Shown here: in pieces, positions 25,743 to 34,003 of the stretch
Position numbering within the stretch: the stretch's first letter is position 1
How the letters are laid out: every line of letters starts with the position of its first letter
From: CAZHLD01 sp964533185
GTDB taxonomy: Bacteria > Acidobacteriota > Terriglobia > Acidiferrales > UBA7541
NCBI GenBank assembly: GCA_964533185.1
Contig: CAZHLD010000002.1
Span: forward strand, 1-64,000
Reading direction: 5' to 3'
DNA: 64,000 nt
Notes under the pieces: model-generated
Seen by the model: only the letters and a program-made list of their open reading frames with translations
Told to the model about the DNA's origin: nothing
The model's database searches: none
Program-made: the position numbers and the translations under genes

Positions 25743-26378
25743 ATGAAACGAGCAGTCATTTTCATCGTCATAATCCTGGTTCTTGCGCTTACGTCGCTTG
25801 CTGGTGCGCAGTCCTCGTCGCAGAAGGCCACGTCCCAGCCTGCCAAACTTGAGACAGCCACGTTTGCCGGTGGCTGCTTCTGGTGCATGCAGCCTCCGTT
25901 TGATAAGACGAAGGGCGTTGTCTCGACCGTGGTGGGTTACACGGGCGGCCCGCAGAAGAATCCGACGTATGAGCAAGTTTCCGCAGGGCAGACCGGCCAC
26001 GCCGAGGCGGTGCTGGTTACCTTCGATCCCGCGCAGGTCAGCTACGAGCAACTCGTCGAGATCTTCTGGCGCAACATTGACCCCACGCAGGCCAACGGAC
26101 AGTTTGCCGATATCGGGAAGCAGTACCGCACGGCGATTTATTACAGTTCGGAGGCGCAGAAGCAGCTTGCGATTGCGTCCAAAGAGAGGTTAGCGAAGTC
26201 CGGCAAGTTCAAAAAGCCCATCGTGACTGAGATTGTGCCCGCGGGGCCGTTTTATCCGGCGGAGGAATATCACCAGAAGTACTACCTGAAGAACCCGGAC
26301 CACTACAAACGCTACGCCATTGGTTCCGGCCGGGTGCCGTTTTTGCGCGCCACCTGGGGCGACGACGGCAAGCACTAG
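25743..26378 (+). CDS. msrA: Peptide-methionine (S)-S-oxide reductase with signal peptide
   Basis: MsrA reduces S-methionine sulfoxide in proteins. The 211-residue product starts MKRAVIFIVIILVLALTSLAG, a clear signal peptide ending near AGAQ, so the enzyme is probably exported. The active site GGCFWCMQPPF holds the nucleophilic Cys. YTGGPQKNPTYEQVSAGQTGHAEAV and FWRNIDPTQANGQFADIGKQYRTAI complete the MsrA fold. The upstream in-frame extension lacks a plausible leader. The normal recycling cysteine of the tail is not seen in the last residues (WGDDGKH), so recycling may use another reductant. Confidence 0.92.
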   Translation: MKRAVIFIVIILVLALTSLAGAQSSSQKATSQPAKLETATFAGGCFWCMQPPFDKTKGVVSTVVGYTGGPQKNPTYEQVSAGQTGHAEAVLVTFDPAQVSYEQLVEIFWRNIDPTQANGQFADIGKQYRTAIYYSSEAQKQLAIASKERLAKSGKFKKPIVTEIVPAGPFYPAEEYHQKYYLKNPDHYKRYAIGSGRVPFLRATWGDDGKH

Positions 26379-26441
26379 GCCGCAGCGCAATCTGCGCGAA
26401 TCCTTTATAATGCTTTGCTGGCTACTCACTCGCTTGTCGGT

Positions 26442-26516
26442 GGCCCCGTGGTGCAACGGTTAGCACGCGGCCCTTTCAAGGCTGAAATACGGGTTCGATT
26501 CCCGTCGGGGCTACCA
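26442..26516 (+). tRNA. tRNA-Glu (anticodon UUC), CCA encoded
   Basis: The cloverleaf is readable by eye. The acceptor stem ggccccg pairs with cggggct (one G-T pair at the end). The anticodon stem cggcc/ggctg encloses the loop ctttcaa, giving anticodon TTC. The T arm cgggttcgattcccg is canonical. A discriminator A and an encoded CCA follow. A low-GC DUF1877 gene begins 46 bases later. Confidence 0.95.
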
Positions 26517-26562
26517 AACATTCTCGACTTCCTTTTGCGATTCGTAGCGGACTAGGCCCATT

Positions 26563-27054
26563 ATGGGTTGCAGAGGTGTGCATTTTGCGATTGATGATAG
26601 CACGGCTGCTCGCTTGCTACGGGCGGGCAGTGATGAAGAACGCATGTATGTCGTGCAAGAGATTGAAGAACGGTGGGACGAAGAATACCTCTACCAGACT
26701 GACAAGGCATGGGATGCTATCCATAGATGTTTGACTGACGGCAAGCTCAGCTTTGCGGGCGGTAGCTATCCCCTCAATCGGTGTATCCTTGGTGGCAGGA
26801 GCCTCTACGAGGGGGATGACTACATTCTTGTTTTGATCTCGCCAGAGGACGTACGGCACCTCTCAGAAAGTCTGCCTATGATTGACAGAAGTGAATTTCA
26901 CCGCCGCTATTTCCAGATCGACCCTAAGGACTATGGTCTTCCGCTGAGTGAGGAAGATTTTGAATACACATGGGATTGGTTTGACGGACTGGCTGCCTTC
27001 TTTCAGATGGCATCTGCCAAAGGCCGGGCGGTGATCTTCACGGTGGATCAGTAG
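26563..27054 (+). CDS. DUF1877 (YfbM-like) family protein
   Basis: The 163-residue product resembles the YfbM/DUF1877 family, whose function is not known. Features include MGCRGVHFAI at the start, YQTDKAWDAIHRCLTDG, LGGRSLYEGDDYILVLISPEDV and the late YTWDWFDGLAAFF. It is soluble with no signal peptide. The base composition is visibly lower in GC than its neighbours and the codons use more A/T at third positions. It lies directly downstream of tRNA-Glu. Both facts suggest horizontal acquisition, but no integrase or repeat of the tRNA end was found. Confidence 0.78.
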   Translation: MGCRGVHFAIDDSTAARLLRAGSDEERMYVVQEIEERWDEEYLYQTDKAWDAIHRCLTDGKLSFAGGSYPLNRCILGGRSLYEGDDYILVLISPEDVRHLSESLPMIDRSEFHRRYFQIDPKDYGLPLSEEDFEYTWDWFDGLAAFFQMASAKGRAVIFTVDQ

Positions 27055-27142
27055 TTCGAATACCTTCACTTACAGCTCTGAATGGCAAGTTTCCGATAAG
27101 ATTTACAGTAGCCGAAAGAACGGCACCTTTCGGAGGAGAAAC

Positions 27143-27901
27143 ATGGCACTGGGGATGAGGAGTGCGAATCCGGCGCTGAGCCAGAAGACGTTTGAGCAGG
27201 CGGGCCCGATCGGCGCCGCCGGCGCGATGACCATTCAGGGCACGGTCAACAAGACCGGCCTGATGCTCTTGTGCGTGGTGGCGACCGCGGCCTACACCTG
27301 GAGCCTGGCCATGCGCCAGCCAGAGAACCCTACTGCGGCCGTACCGTACCTGCTGGGCGGGGCCATCGGCGGGTTCATCGTGGCGCTGGTGACTGTTTTC
27401 AAGAAGGAGTGGTCGCCGATCACCGCGCCGATCTACGCGCTGCTTGAAGGGCTGTTCCTCGGCGCCATCTCGGCTTTCTTTGAGATTCGCTATCCCGGCA
27501 TCGCCTTCCAGGCCGTGGGGCTGACGTTTGGCACGCTGTTCGCGCTGCTGCTGGCGTACAAGTCCGGCGTGATCCGAGCGACAGAAAATTTCAAGCTCGG
27601 CGTGGTTGCAGCGACGGGAGGGATCGCGCTGCTCTATCTGACGACGATTGTCCTGGGTTTCTTCGGCATCCAGGTGCCCAAGATTTACGAGAGCGGCCCG
27701 ATCGGGATTGCCTTCAGCCTGTTTGTGGTGGTGATTGCGGCGCTGAACCTGGTCCTCGACTTCGACTTCATCGAGAGCGGCGCCGCCGCAGGCGCGCCGA
27801 AGTACATGGAGTGGTATGCGGCATTCGGCTTGATGGTCACACTCATCTGGCTGTACCTCGAAATCCTGCGCCTGCTGGCCAAACTCCGCGACCGCCGCTG
27901 A
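27143..27901 (+). CDS. Bax inhibitor-1/YccA family membrane protein
   Basis: The 252-residue protein has seven hydrophobic helices and belongs to the Bax inhibitor-1 like family. Family members include proton or calcium leak proteins and bacterial YccA. Segments such as ALLEGLFLGAISAFFE, KLGVVAATGGIALLYL and LNLVLDFDFIESGA are typical; the last is the conserved acidic region near the last helices. A strong ggaggag ribosome-binding site precedes the ATG. Its function in this organism is unknown. Confidence 0.88.
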   Translation: MALGMRSANPALSQKTFEQAGPIGAAGAMTIQGTVNKTGLMLLCVVATAAYTWSLAMRQPENPTAAVPYLLGGAIGGFIVALVTVFKKEWSPITAPIYALLEGLFLGAISAFFEIRYPGIAFQAVGLTFGTLFALLLAYKSGVIRATENFKLGVVAATGGIALLYLTTIVLGFFGIQVPKIYESGPIGIAFSLFVVVIAALNLVLDFDFIESGAAAGAPKYMEWYAAFGLMVTLIWLYLEILRLLAKLRDRR

Positions 27902-28069
27902 GTTTTTCCGAACCTCGCCCATATCGCAAGAGGCAATCCTTACCCGCGGAACGTTTTCCCAGCGCGGGAGACGTAGCTTTCCGCGAGCCGAGGCATATGC
28001 ACTTGCCACTCGAAGAGCTTCCGTGCAGAATGAGCCGCTCGGACATGCGGAAAAAGCCAAGCAGGATTC

Positions 28070-28693
28070 ATGCCGAACGCCACGCGACTCTTCACGATTG
28101 GCCACTCGAATCAGGAGTGGTTATCTTTCGTCCAGACCCTCAATCGGTTCAGTATTCCGCTGGTTGTTGACGTTCGCAGCCGCCCGCACAGTTTGCGCCA
28201 TCCGCAATTCAGCCAGCCTGAGTTTGAGGGAGCGCTGCGAGAAGCTATGTTGAAATATCTATTCCTGGGTGAAGAATTGGGCGGCCGGCCGGCGGACGCG
28301 AAGGCGTACCGGGACGATGGAATGGTTGACTACCGTGCGCGACGCCAATCCTACGGATTTCGCGCGGGGATCGAGCGCGTGTTGAAAGAGCTCGAGGCTG
28401 GTCCGCTGGTGCTGATGTGCGCGGAGGAGGATCCGCTCACGTGTCATCGCTTCCTGATGATTTGCCCTGAGTTGGTCGCCAGCGGAATCACTCCGCAGCA
28501 CATCCGTAAGGGGAGCGTCATCGAAACACAAAGCGAGGCTGAAGATCGCCTGCTGGTCGATCATGGCTTCGGGGACGTCACCCGTTCATCACTCTTTGCG
28601 GCCGGCCGAGGGGAGGCTCTGGAACAGGCTTACGTTCGGCAGGCGGAGAAGTGCGCCTTTCGCGTGGATCCTTCGCTGGTGGAATACTGGTAA
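28070..28693 (+). CDS. DUF488 family protein (first of a pair)
   Basis: The 207-residue product carries the DUF488 fold. The N-terminal TIGHSNQEWLSF and VVDVRSRPHS, the middle YRARRQSYGFRAGI and the CAEEDPLTCHRFLM motif (Cys-x-Glu ... Cys-His-Arg) are characteristic. The family has no firmly assigned enzyme activity; the cysteine-histidine motif suggests a catalytic or metal site. It lies seven bases before a second, shorter DUF488 gene and heads a tight four-gene run. It is not similar enough to the second copy to be a recent duplicate. Confidence 0.85.
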   Translation: MPNATRLFTIGHSNQEWLSFVQTLNRFSIPLVVDVRSRPHSLRHPQFSQPEFEGALREAMLKYLFLGEELGGRPADAKAYRDDGMVDYRARRQSYGFRAGIERVLKELEAGPLVLMCAEEDPLTCHRFLMICPELVASGITPQHIRKGSVIETQSEAEDRLLVDHGFGDVTRSSLFAAGRGEALEQAYVRQAEKCAFRVDPSLVEYW

Positions 28694-28700
28694 TCAGAAG

Positions 28701-29225
28701 ATGCAGTACACACTATGTACAATTGGATTTGCCGGAAAGACAGCGGAAGAGTTTTTTCGCCTGCTCACAGCCGCTTCCGTGCAGAAACTTGTCGACATAC
28801 GTGAGAATCGCGTCGGCCAGCTCTCGGGCTTCGCGAAGTATCCAGATCTGCGTTTTTTCCTGGAGCGGCTGGGTCCGATCGAGTATGCCTACGAGCCGCT
28901 GTTTGCACCGAGTCCGCCGATTCGCAAGGCCTATCGGCAAAGCCGCGATTGGGATGCCTATGAGGTTTCCTTTCTGCAACTGATGAAAGAGCGAGACGTT
29001 CCTGCAATCATCCATCCCGCTGATTTTGCCGGTACAGTTGCGCTCCTGTGTTCAGAACCGGGACCCGAGAAATGCCATCGGCGCCTCGTGGCAGACCTGC
29101 TTGCGCAGCATTGGCAGGCACAGGGTCACACGGTCAGGATCCAGCACCTGGTATCCGAGAGGCCCATCGCCATCCCAAAAAGAAAGACGCGGCGCCGCAA
29201 AGATGACCGAGCTCATCCTGAGTGA
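28701..29225 (+). CDS. DUF488 family protein (second of a pair)
   Basis: The 174-residue product starts MQYTLCTIGFAGKTAEEFF. It has the family segments VDIRENRVGQLSGFAKYPDL and ALLCSEPGPEKCHRRLV, with the same Cys-x-Glu...Cys-His-Arg pattern as its neighbour. A basic C-terminal tail (KRKTRRRKDD) may bind nucleic acid. The ATG is used because the longer frame would overlap the first DUF488 gene entirely. Its 3' end overlaps the next gene by 23 bases, which points to co-translation. Confidence 0.83.
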   Translation: MQYTLCTIGFAGKTAEEFFRLLTAASVQKLVDIRENRVGQLSGFAKYPDLRFFLERLGPIEYAYEPLFAPSPPIRKAYRQSRDWDAYEVSFLQLMKERDVPAIIHPADFAGTVALLCSEPGPEKCHRRLVADLLAQHWQAQGHTVRIQHLVSERPIAIPKRKTRRRKDDRAHPE

Positions 29226-29949
29226 GATCACGCGCATGAAGCCGGGAGTATGCATCATCGGCATTAAACCGGCAGAGAAAGGCTATCGTTCCGTTCGGCC
29301 GAGGCCGCCGTATGGACACGCCTGGCCGTTGCGTTTTCCGCACCACCGCGGCGACAAATTGCAATTCGAATTATCAGAAGCAGGGAGAATCCCACCCCAC
29401 ATCGAAGACCATTGGTCTACAGGCGTGCGTGGGCAAACGGGCCGGGTCTCCGAGGCGGAATTGCTGGCGTGCCTGCAGAAAGCAGAGGTGGCCGGAAGCG
29501 TGAGAGAGCTGTTTGGTTACAAAGTTTGCTCAAAGCGCCGCGGCGCATATGTACTTGCCAAGTTCGCGCGACGTTCGATTTGTGGAGTGGAAGCTCCAAG
29601 GATCCGTCTCAGTTGGGAGGCGAAGGAAATCCGAGCCTCCGTTGTGCTTCCCTCCGACGAAACCCTGCCGGACCTGCCGGTGGTGGACCACAGCTGGCAC
29701 TCCTTTGCAGAAGCGGCCCTCGAACAGCTGGAAGGTGCAAACAAGACCCAGCGGCTGAACCGCTTCCTTACACAGCGTTTTCAGCGGGGGATTCTTAAGG
29801 GTGAGAAACATTTCCTGCGCATTGGACTGACGCGGCCCACACCAAACGTCTGCTGGCTGATGGTGGACACCTTGTTTCCCTTTCCTCGCAAATCGTGGCT
29901 TGCCGAGCTGTGTGGAGAGCCGGGGGCCACGAATCCACCTGCTCAATGA
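29203..29949 (+). CDS. Putative dual-OB domain protein of the DUF488 cassette
   Basis: This 248-residue protein begins MTELILSEITRMKPGVCIIG and overlaps the preceding gene by 23 bases. I see short beta-rich segments (GVCIIGIKPAEKGYRSVRP and VRLRFPHHRGDKLQFEL-like stretches), consistent with OB-fold modules that occur beside DUF488 proteins in defence-like loci, and a late HFLRIGLTRP segment. This is a tentative family call. No transmembrane segment or signal peptide is seen. Its stop overlaps the ketosynthase start as ATGA. Confidence 0.5.
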   Translation: MTELILSEITRMKPGVCIIGIKPAEKGYRSVRPRPPYGHAWPLRFPHHRGDKLQFELSEAGRIPPHIEDHWSTGVRGQTGRVSEAELLACLQKAEVAGSVRELFGYKVCSKRRGAYVLAKFARRSICGVEAPRIRLSWEAKEIRASVVLPSDETLPDLPVVDHSWHSFAEAALEQLEGANKTQRLNRFLTQRFQRGILKGEKHFLRIGLTRPTPNVCWLMVDTLFPFPRKSWLAELCGEPGATNPPAQ

Positions 29950-31229
29950 CCATGACCAACTCCGAAGAAATCCAAGCTAGCAGGCGCCGCGCAGTTGTTG
30001 AACAGTGCCTGCGGCGGGAGATGGCGTCGGATGCAGCATTTCCCTCTGCGGAAGAAGATGTTGTGGAAGGCGGCGCGCTCGATTCCATGGCCTGGGTCAG
30101 CTTTGTGAGATGTGTTGAGGACGCCACCGGCGTGCGCGACTTTGGCGAGCGGATGATGGACCAACCGAGGAGTTTGCGAACCATGCTTGCGGTTCTCGAA
30201 TCCTCGCAGGGCCGGGAGGAAAAGACGGCGACTCCGGTTTCCGCGCCGCGCCCCGCGAAAGCGACAGGCATCGCAGGCTGGGCCCATGCCGTGGGTTCCT
30301 GTGTGGTGGAGGCCGCAACCGTCGAACGTGAATTTCATCTTCCTGTCGGAAAGATCCGAAAGGGAGCGGGCATTGAGACGGTGGCGCGGCTGGCCCGAGA
30401 AGAGGATGAGGTCAGTTTCTGCGCCGCGGTTTGCGATACGGCTCTGGCCCGAGCCGGCTGGGACATCGGTGAGGTGGACTGGCTGATTGCCACCAGCGAG
30501 ACACATTTACGATTTCCTTCCCTGGGCGCCTCTCTTCACGCGCGCTTGCTGGCCGGAGAAACCTGCGGGGTCCTGGACGTTGGGGGCGCCTGCGTCGGCT
30601 TGTTGAACTCTCTCTCAGCGGCCCAGGCTTTATTAATCGCCGGAAGAGCGCGCCGTGTCCTGGTGGTCAGCGGGGATGTCCACAGCCGGGTCTTGACGCC
30701 CGGGCGCGTAAAAGGGGAATTCGGCGGGTTGTTCGGGGATGGTGCGAGCGCGTTTCTTTTGCGCGCGGCGGAGGGCGGCGAGGCGGAAGCACTTTTTCGT
30801 TTGGGTGAATTTCATTTCGGCTGCTCGAGCATTTACGCTTCCGCGTTGCGGATCGGCCTCACCCCCGATCAGGGAATCGCGCTGACGTTCGAAGGGGAAG
30901 CGCTGGCGCGGGCTGCTGTCGAACAAATGGAAAGAGTGATCGAAGACGTTGAACTGCGGAGCGGAAAGAATCGAACGGACGCCAGCGCCTTCGTCATCCA
31001 TCAGCCGAACCCGCGCCTGGTGAAGCTTTTGGCGCGGCAAGCAGGTATCCCGGTGGAGAAAATTCCCGTAGTGGCCAAGACCTGCGGCAATCTGGGGTCT
31101 TCAACCTGCGGAGTGGCTTTGAGCATGGCGCTGTCAGAGCTTTCCGCAAAGACTGTGGATCAGCGCGGACCTATTTTTCTGGCGGCTGTTGGCCCGGGGA
31201 TGTTGTGGGGCGGCGGGGTGCTCTATTAG
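29946..31229 (+). CDS. Acyl-carrier-protein/beta-ketoacyl synthase III fusion
   Basis: The 427-residue protein has two parts. Residues about 1-88 resemble an acyl carrier domain, with the phosphopantetheine-type site GGALDSMAW (Ser47) between helices. Residues about 105-427 are a FabH-like ketosynthase with the triad Cys216 (GGACVGLLNS), His352 (VIHQPNPRL) and Asn382 (TCGNLGSSTC). KASIII enzymes join an acyl-CoA to a malonyl carrier; here the carrier would be covalently attached. An alanine/proline linker separates the parts. The ATG overlaps the previous stop by four bases, tying it to the DUF488 cassette. Confidence 0.82.
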   Translation: MTMTNSEEIQASRRRAVVEQCLRREMASDAAFPSAEEDVVEGGALDSMAWVSFVRCVEDATGVRDFGERMMDQPRSLRTMLAVLESSQGREEKTATPVSAPRPAKATGIAGWAHAVGSCVVEAATVEREFHLPVGKIRKGAGIETVARLAREEDEVSFCAAVCDTALARAGWDIGEVDWLIATSETHLRFPSLGASLHARLLAGETCGVLDVGGACVGLLNSLSAAQALLIAGRARRVLVVSGDVHSRVLTPGRVKGEFGGLFGDGASAFLLRAAEGGEAEALFRLGEFHFGCSSIYASALRIGLTPDQGIALTFEGEALARAAVEQMERVIEDVELRSGKNRTDASAFVIHQPNPRLVKLLARQAGIPVEKIPVVAKTCGNLGSSTCGVALSMALSELSAKTVDQRGPIFLAAVGPGMLWGGGVLY

Positions 31230-31242
31230 GTTTTGAAACGCC

Positions 31243-32412
31243 ATGGTTGACCAAGTCCAGTTGCACGATCTGCTGCGGCAGTTGGTGGCGGTGGATTCGG
31301 TGAATCCGACGCTGGTGCCGGGGGCGCGAGGCGAGACGGCAGCGGCGGAATTCCTGCGCGGCTGGCTGAAGGGGCGGGGAATCGAGGCCCGGCTGCAGGA
31401 AGCGGCGCCGGGCCGGCCGAATGTTGTGGCCTGGCTTGGCCCGCAGCCGGCCCAAGCAAAGGGCGAGAAGCCGCGGGCGGCACTGGCCATACTCGCGCAC
31501 ATTGACACAGTCGGCGCAGGGGACATGGCGAACCCATTTACGCCGCGCGTGCGCGACGGCCGCCTGTACGGGCGCGGCGCGCTGGACATCAAGAGCGGAG
31601 TCGCGGCCATGTGCGCTGCGGCAGTTGCGGCGCAACGCGGTGCCGCGAAGTTCGCTCGGCCGCTGCTGATCGCGGCGGTCGTCGATGAGGAATGTAACAG
31701 CATCGGCACGGAGGCCCTGCTGCGCGAGTACAGCGCGGAGGCAGCCGTCGTGCTCGAGCCGACGGACCTGAAGCTGGTGGTCGCGCACAAGGGCTATGCG
31801 TGGTTTGAGATCACCACGCACGGCCGGGCCGCGCACGGAAGTTTGCCGGCGGAGGGTCGCGACGCCATCCGGATGATGGGCCGCGTGCTGGGACTGCTCG
31901 ACGCGCTCGACAAGAAGCTCGCCCAGCAAGCTCCCCATGCGCGCCTAGGTTGCGGCTCGCTGCACGCTTCGCTGATCCGCGGCGGCCAGGAGCTATCGAG
32001 CTATCCGGTTGAGTGCCGTCTGGAGTTGGAGCGGCGCATGCTTCCCGGGGAGACTGAGGCGCAGGTGGAGGCTGAGCTCCGCGCGATGCTGGACGGCCTG
32101 CAAGTGCGCGATGCTGAGTTTCGTGCCACGTTGCGGCCACTGGGCTCACGTCCGGCGTACGAGATCTCGCCTGACGCGCCCGTGGTTGCTGCCGCAGCGG
32201 CGGCGATCCAGGAAACAATTGGCTCGGTCGAGTTCGCCGGCATGGCTGCCTGGACCGACACTGCATTGCTGGCGGCGGCCGGCATACCAGGCGTCGTCTT
32301 TGGTCCGTGCGGCCGCGGTTTGCACGGTGCCGAGGAGTACGTCGAGCTCGATTCGGTAACCACGTGTGCCGAGGTCTTGCACAAACTCATTCAACAATTC
32401 TGCCGTGGGTAG
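31243..32412 (+). CDS. M20 family metallopeptidase (ArgE/DapE/CPG2-like)
   Basis: The 389-residue protein is a two-zinc amidohydrolase of the M20 family. Metal and catalytic residues are visible in ALAILAHIDTVGAGD (His, Asp), GRGALDIKSGVAAM (bridging Asp), VDEECNSIGTEAL (Glu-Glu), VLEPTDLKLVVAHKG (Glu) and the C-terminal CGRGLHGAEEYVEL (His). The lid domain has ITTHGRAAHGS. The natural substrate could be an acylated amino acid or a small peptide; no sequence clue decides. It starts 13 bases after the ketosynthase stop and may be co-transcribed with it. Confidence 0.9.
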   Translation: MVDQVQLHDLLRQLVAVDSVNPTLVPGARGETAAAEFLRGWLKGRGIEARLQEAAPGRPNVVAWLGPQPAQAKGEKPRAALAILAHIDTVGAGDMANPFTPRVRDGRLYGRGALDIKSGVAAMCAAAVAAQRGAAKFARPLLIAAVVDEECNSIGTEALLREYSAEAAVVLEPTDLKLVVAHKGYAWFEITTHGRAAHGSLPAEGRDAIRMMGRVLGLLDALDKKLAQQAPHARLGCGSLHASLIRGGQELSSYPVECRLELERRMLPGETEAQVEAELRAMLDGLQVRDAEFRATLRPLGSRPAYEISPDAPVVAAAAAAIQETIGSVEFAGMAAWTDTALLAAAGIPGVVFGPCGRGLHGAEEYVELDSVTTCAEVLHKLIQQFCRG

Positions 32413-32821
32413 CATGTTCTTCCCGCTTGTGAATTCTCTGCATTCGATCCGGCATAGTTGTTCGCGTCCGGGGCAGTCCTGTATCTCCAGCCAATTCGCT
32501 TAGCTCGTGAATTGTGTCGAGTTAGCTGTGGTCAGACCACGAGCCGCTCACCATTGCACATTCCGGAAGTGGAATTAACCACGAGGATCTGGGTGCCTAC
32601 GGAGTGAGGCCGACTGTCCATTGCTACGCGAGCTAACTTGGGCAACAAAGCGTAACAAATCGTAACGCCGGAATGTTCGCGGTTGAAGGTGGGGAAACGC
32701 CCCCACCCGTAACACCCTTTAATACAGACTGTTTACGGATTCCTACGGAGGGAACCGGAATTGCTCGTACAGTACCCGTACCGAAGAGAAGCAGCCAAGC
32801 AGAAGCGACGGAATTGCCCAT
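32413..32821. other. 409-base intergenic region before the pilin operon
   Basis: No protein-coding segment is convincing here. It contains three copies of CGTAAC (near 32651, 32661 and 32708) and a GC-rich hairpin at 32688-32707. A clear sigma-70 promoter was not found. A purine-rich gagggaa stretch lies about 80 bases before the pilin ATG. This is probably the control region of the downstream pilin operon. Confidence 0.5.
32688..32707. other. GC-rich hairpin upstream of the pilin operon
   Basis: GGTGGGG and CCCCACC form a seven-pair stem with a six-base loop (aaacgc). No T run follows. It may be part of a leader or the end of the upstream transcript. Confidence 0.4.
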
Positions 32822-33445
32822 ATGCGAAACTCCAGAACTTCAAAGAGAAGCCTCAGCTTCGCCTCCAGCCAACGCGGGTTTTCCATGGTGGAAATGATGG
32901 TAGGGTTTCTGATCATTGCGACGATCGCTGCCATGGCCATTCCCATGTCACTGAGCATTGTCCGCAACTTGCGAGTGAGTGGAGACGCGCTGTCCCTCCA
33001 TGGCAGCGTCTCGATGGCAAAGATGCGCGCGGCCGCGCGGTTCACGCGATCGCGTGTTTACGCTGATCTTGCCGCCAGGACGTATCGCGTCGAGACCTGG
33101 AACAAGGCTGGGGCGGGCTCGTGGGTCACCGAAGGTGGGACCCAAAATCTGTCACGGGGCGTCAACTTGGGTTTCGGCACTCTGAGCAACCCGCCAGAAG
33201 GTACCCAGACGGCGCTCGCCCAAGCACCGGCGTGCCGAGACAATGCGGGGGCCACGATGGCGGACACTGCCTGTATCGTATTCAACTCGCGCGGGATCCC
33301 CGTGGATGCTACCGGGGCACCCGTCGGGAACGGTGCTCTTTATATCACCGACGGCAGAAAAGTCTGCGGTGTGACCGTTTCCGCCACCGGTCTAATTCGT
33401 TCCTGGCGCACCTATGTGTCGGGTGCCAGTTGGCAGAGAATGTAG
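32822..33445 (+). CDS. Minor pseudopilin, GspH/FimT-like
   Basis: The 207-residue product has a type IV prepilin leader ending in RGF, with the cleavage site G-FSMVEMMVGFLIIATIAAM (Glu at +5) and a hydrophobic helix after it. The C-terminal half holds two cysteine pairs, as in minor pilins. It is the first of four prepilin-like genes in one operon. The ATG follows a weak purine-rich stretch. No major pilin, assembly ATPase or secretin is in the window. Confidence 0.82.
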   Translation: MRNSRTSKRSLSFASSQRGFSMVEMMVGFLIIATIAAMAIPMSLSIVRNLRVSGDALSLHGSVSMAKMRAAARFTRSRVYADLAARTYRVETWNKAGAGSWVTEGGTQNLSRGVNLGFGTLSNPPEGTQTALAQAPACRDNAGATMADTACIVFNSRGIPVDATGAPVGNGALYITDGRKVCGVTVSATGLIRSWRTYVSGASWQRM

Positions 33446-33448
33446 AGC

Positions 33449-33994
33449 ATGGGAAGGATGAATCATATGCGGCCGCACAATGGTTCCAAGCGCACTTCGG
33501 AAGCCGGCTTGATCCTGGTCGAGACTCTGGTGGCCACTGCCGTCTTGCTGGTTGTCGCAATGGGCGTTATGTCTCTGGCCGCAGTTGCCGTGTCGACTAC
33601 GGAGAACCAGGGCCACCTGGTCGCCCGCACCACCGAGTATGCCCAGGACAAGATGGAACAACTAATGGCTTTGGCCTATGGCGATGTGACGAGCAATACC
33701 GCTCTATTTCCGACCAGTAATTCGGGTGGGACGGGTCTGGCCGTCGGTGGCAGTTCCAATCCGAACGCTCCAGTGGCCGGCTACGTCGATTACTTGGATC
33801 CGAACGGCAACCTCCTGGATGGTTCTGGTGCACCGCGCGGCTGGTTCTACAAACGTGCCTGGCAGATCTCAACCCCTGCAGGCACGACGAACATAAAGCA
33901 GATCACGGTTACCACGATTGTGGCGGTCAGCGTCGGAGCCAGGGGGCAGCTACCGCAATCCACCGTCATCTGCTTGAAGACGCTTCCATTTTGA
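33449..33994 (+). CDS. Minor prepilin, PilV-like
   Basis: The 181-residue product carries a prepilin leader with cleavage EAG-LILVETLVATAVLLVVAMG, which keeps the Glu at position +5. The rest is polar and rich in glycine and asparagine, as in PilV/PilE-like minor pilins. The start may be the ATG at 33449 or one of two in-frame ATGs within the next seven codons. It begins three bases after the previous stop. Confidence 0.78.
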   Translation: MGRMNHMRPHNGSKRTSEAGLILVETLVATAVLLVVAMGVMSLAAVAVSTTENQGHLVARTTEYAQDKMEQLMALAYGDVTSNTALFPTSNSGGTGLAVGGSSNPNAPVAGYVDYLDPNGNLLDGSGAPRGWFYKRAWQISTPAGTTNIKQITVTTIVAVSVGARGQLPQSTVICLKTLPF

Positions 33995-34003
33995 GGAGGA
34001 ACT

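Noticed and set aside
26442..27200. A genomic island inserted at tRNA-Glu
   Set aside because: No repeat of the tRNA 3' end and no integrase or mobility gene were found downstream; only one low-GC gene is present.
32413..32821. A riboswitch (for example c-di-GMP type) before the pilin genes
   Set aside because: The conserved core bases of known riboswitches were not visible; only a simple hairpin and short repeats were seen.
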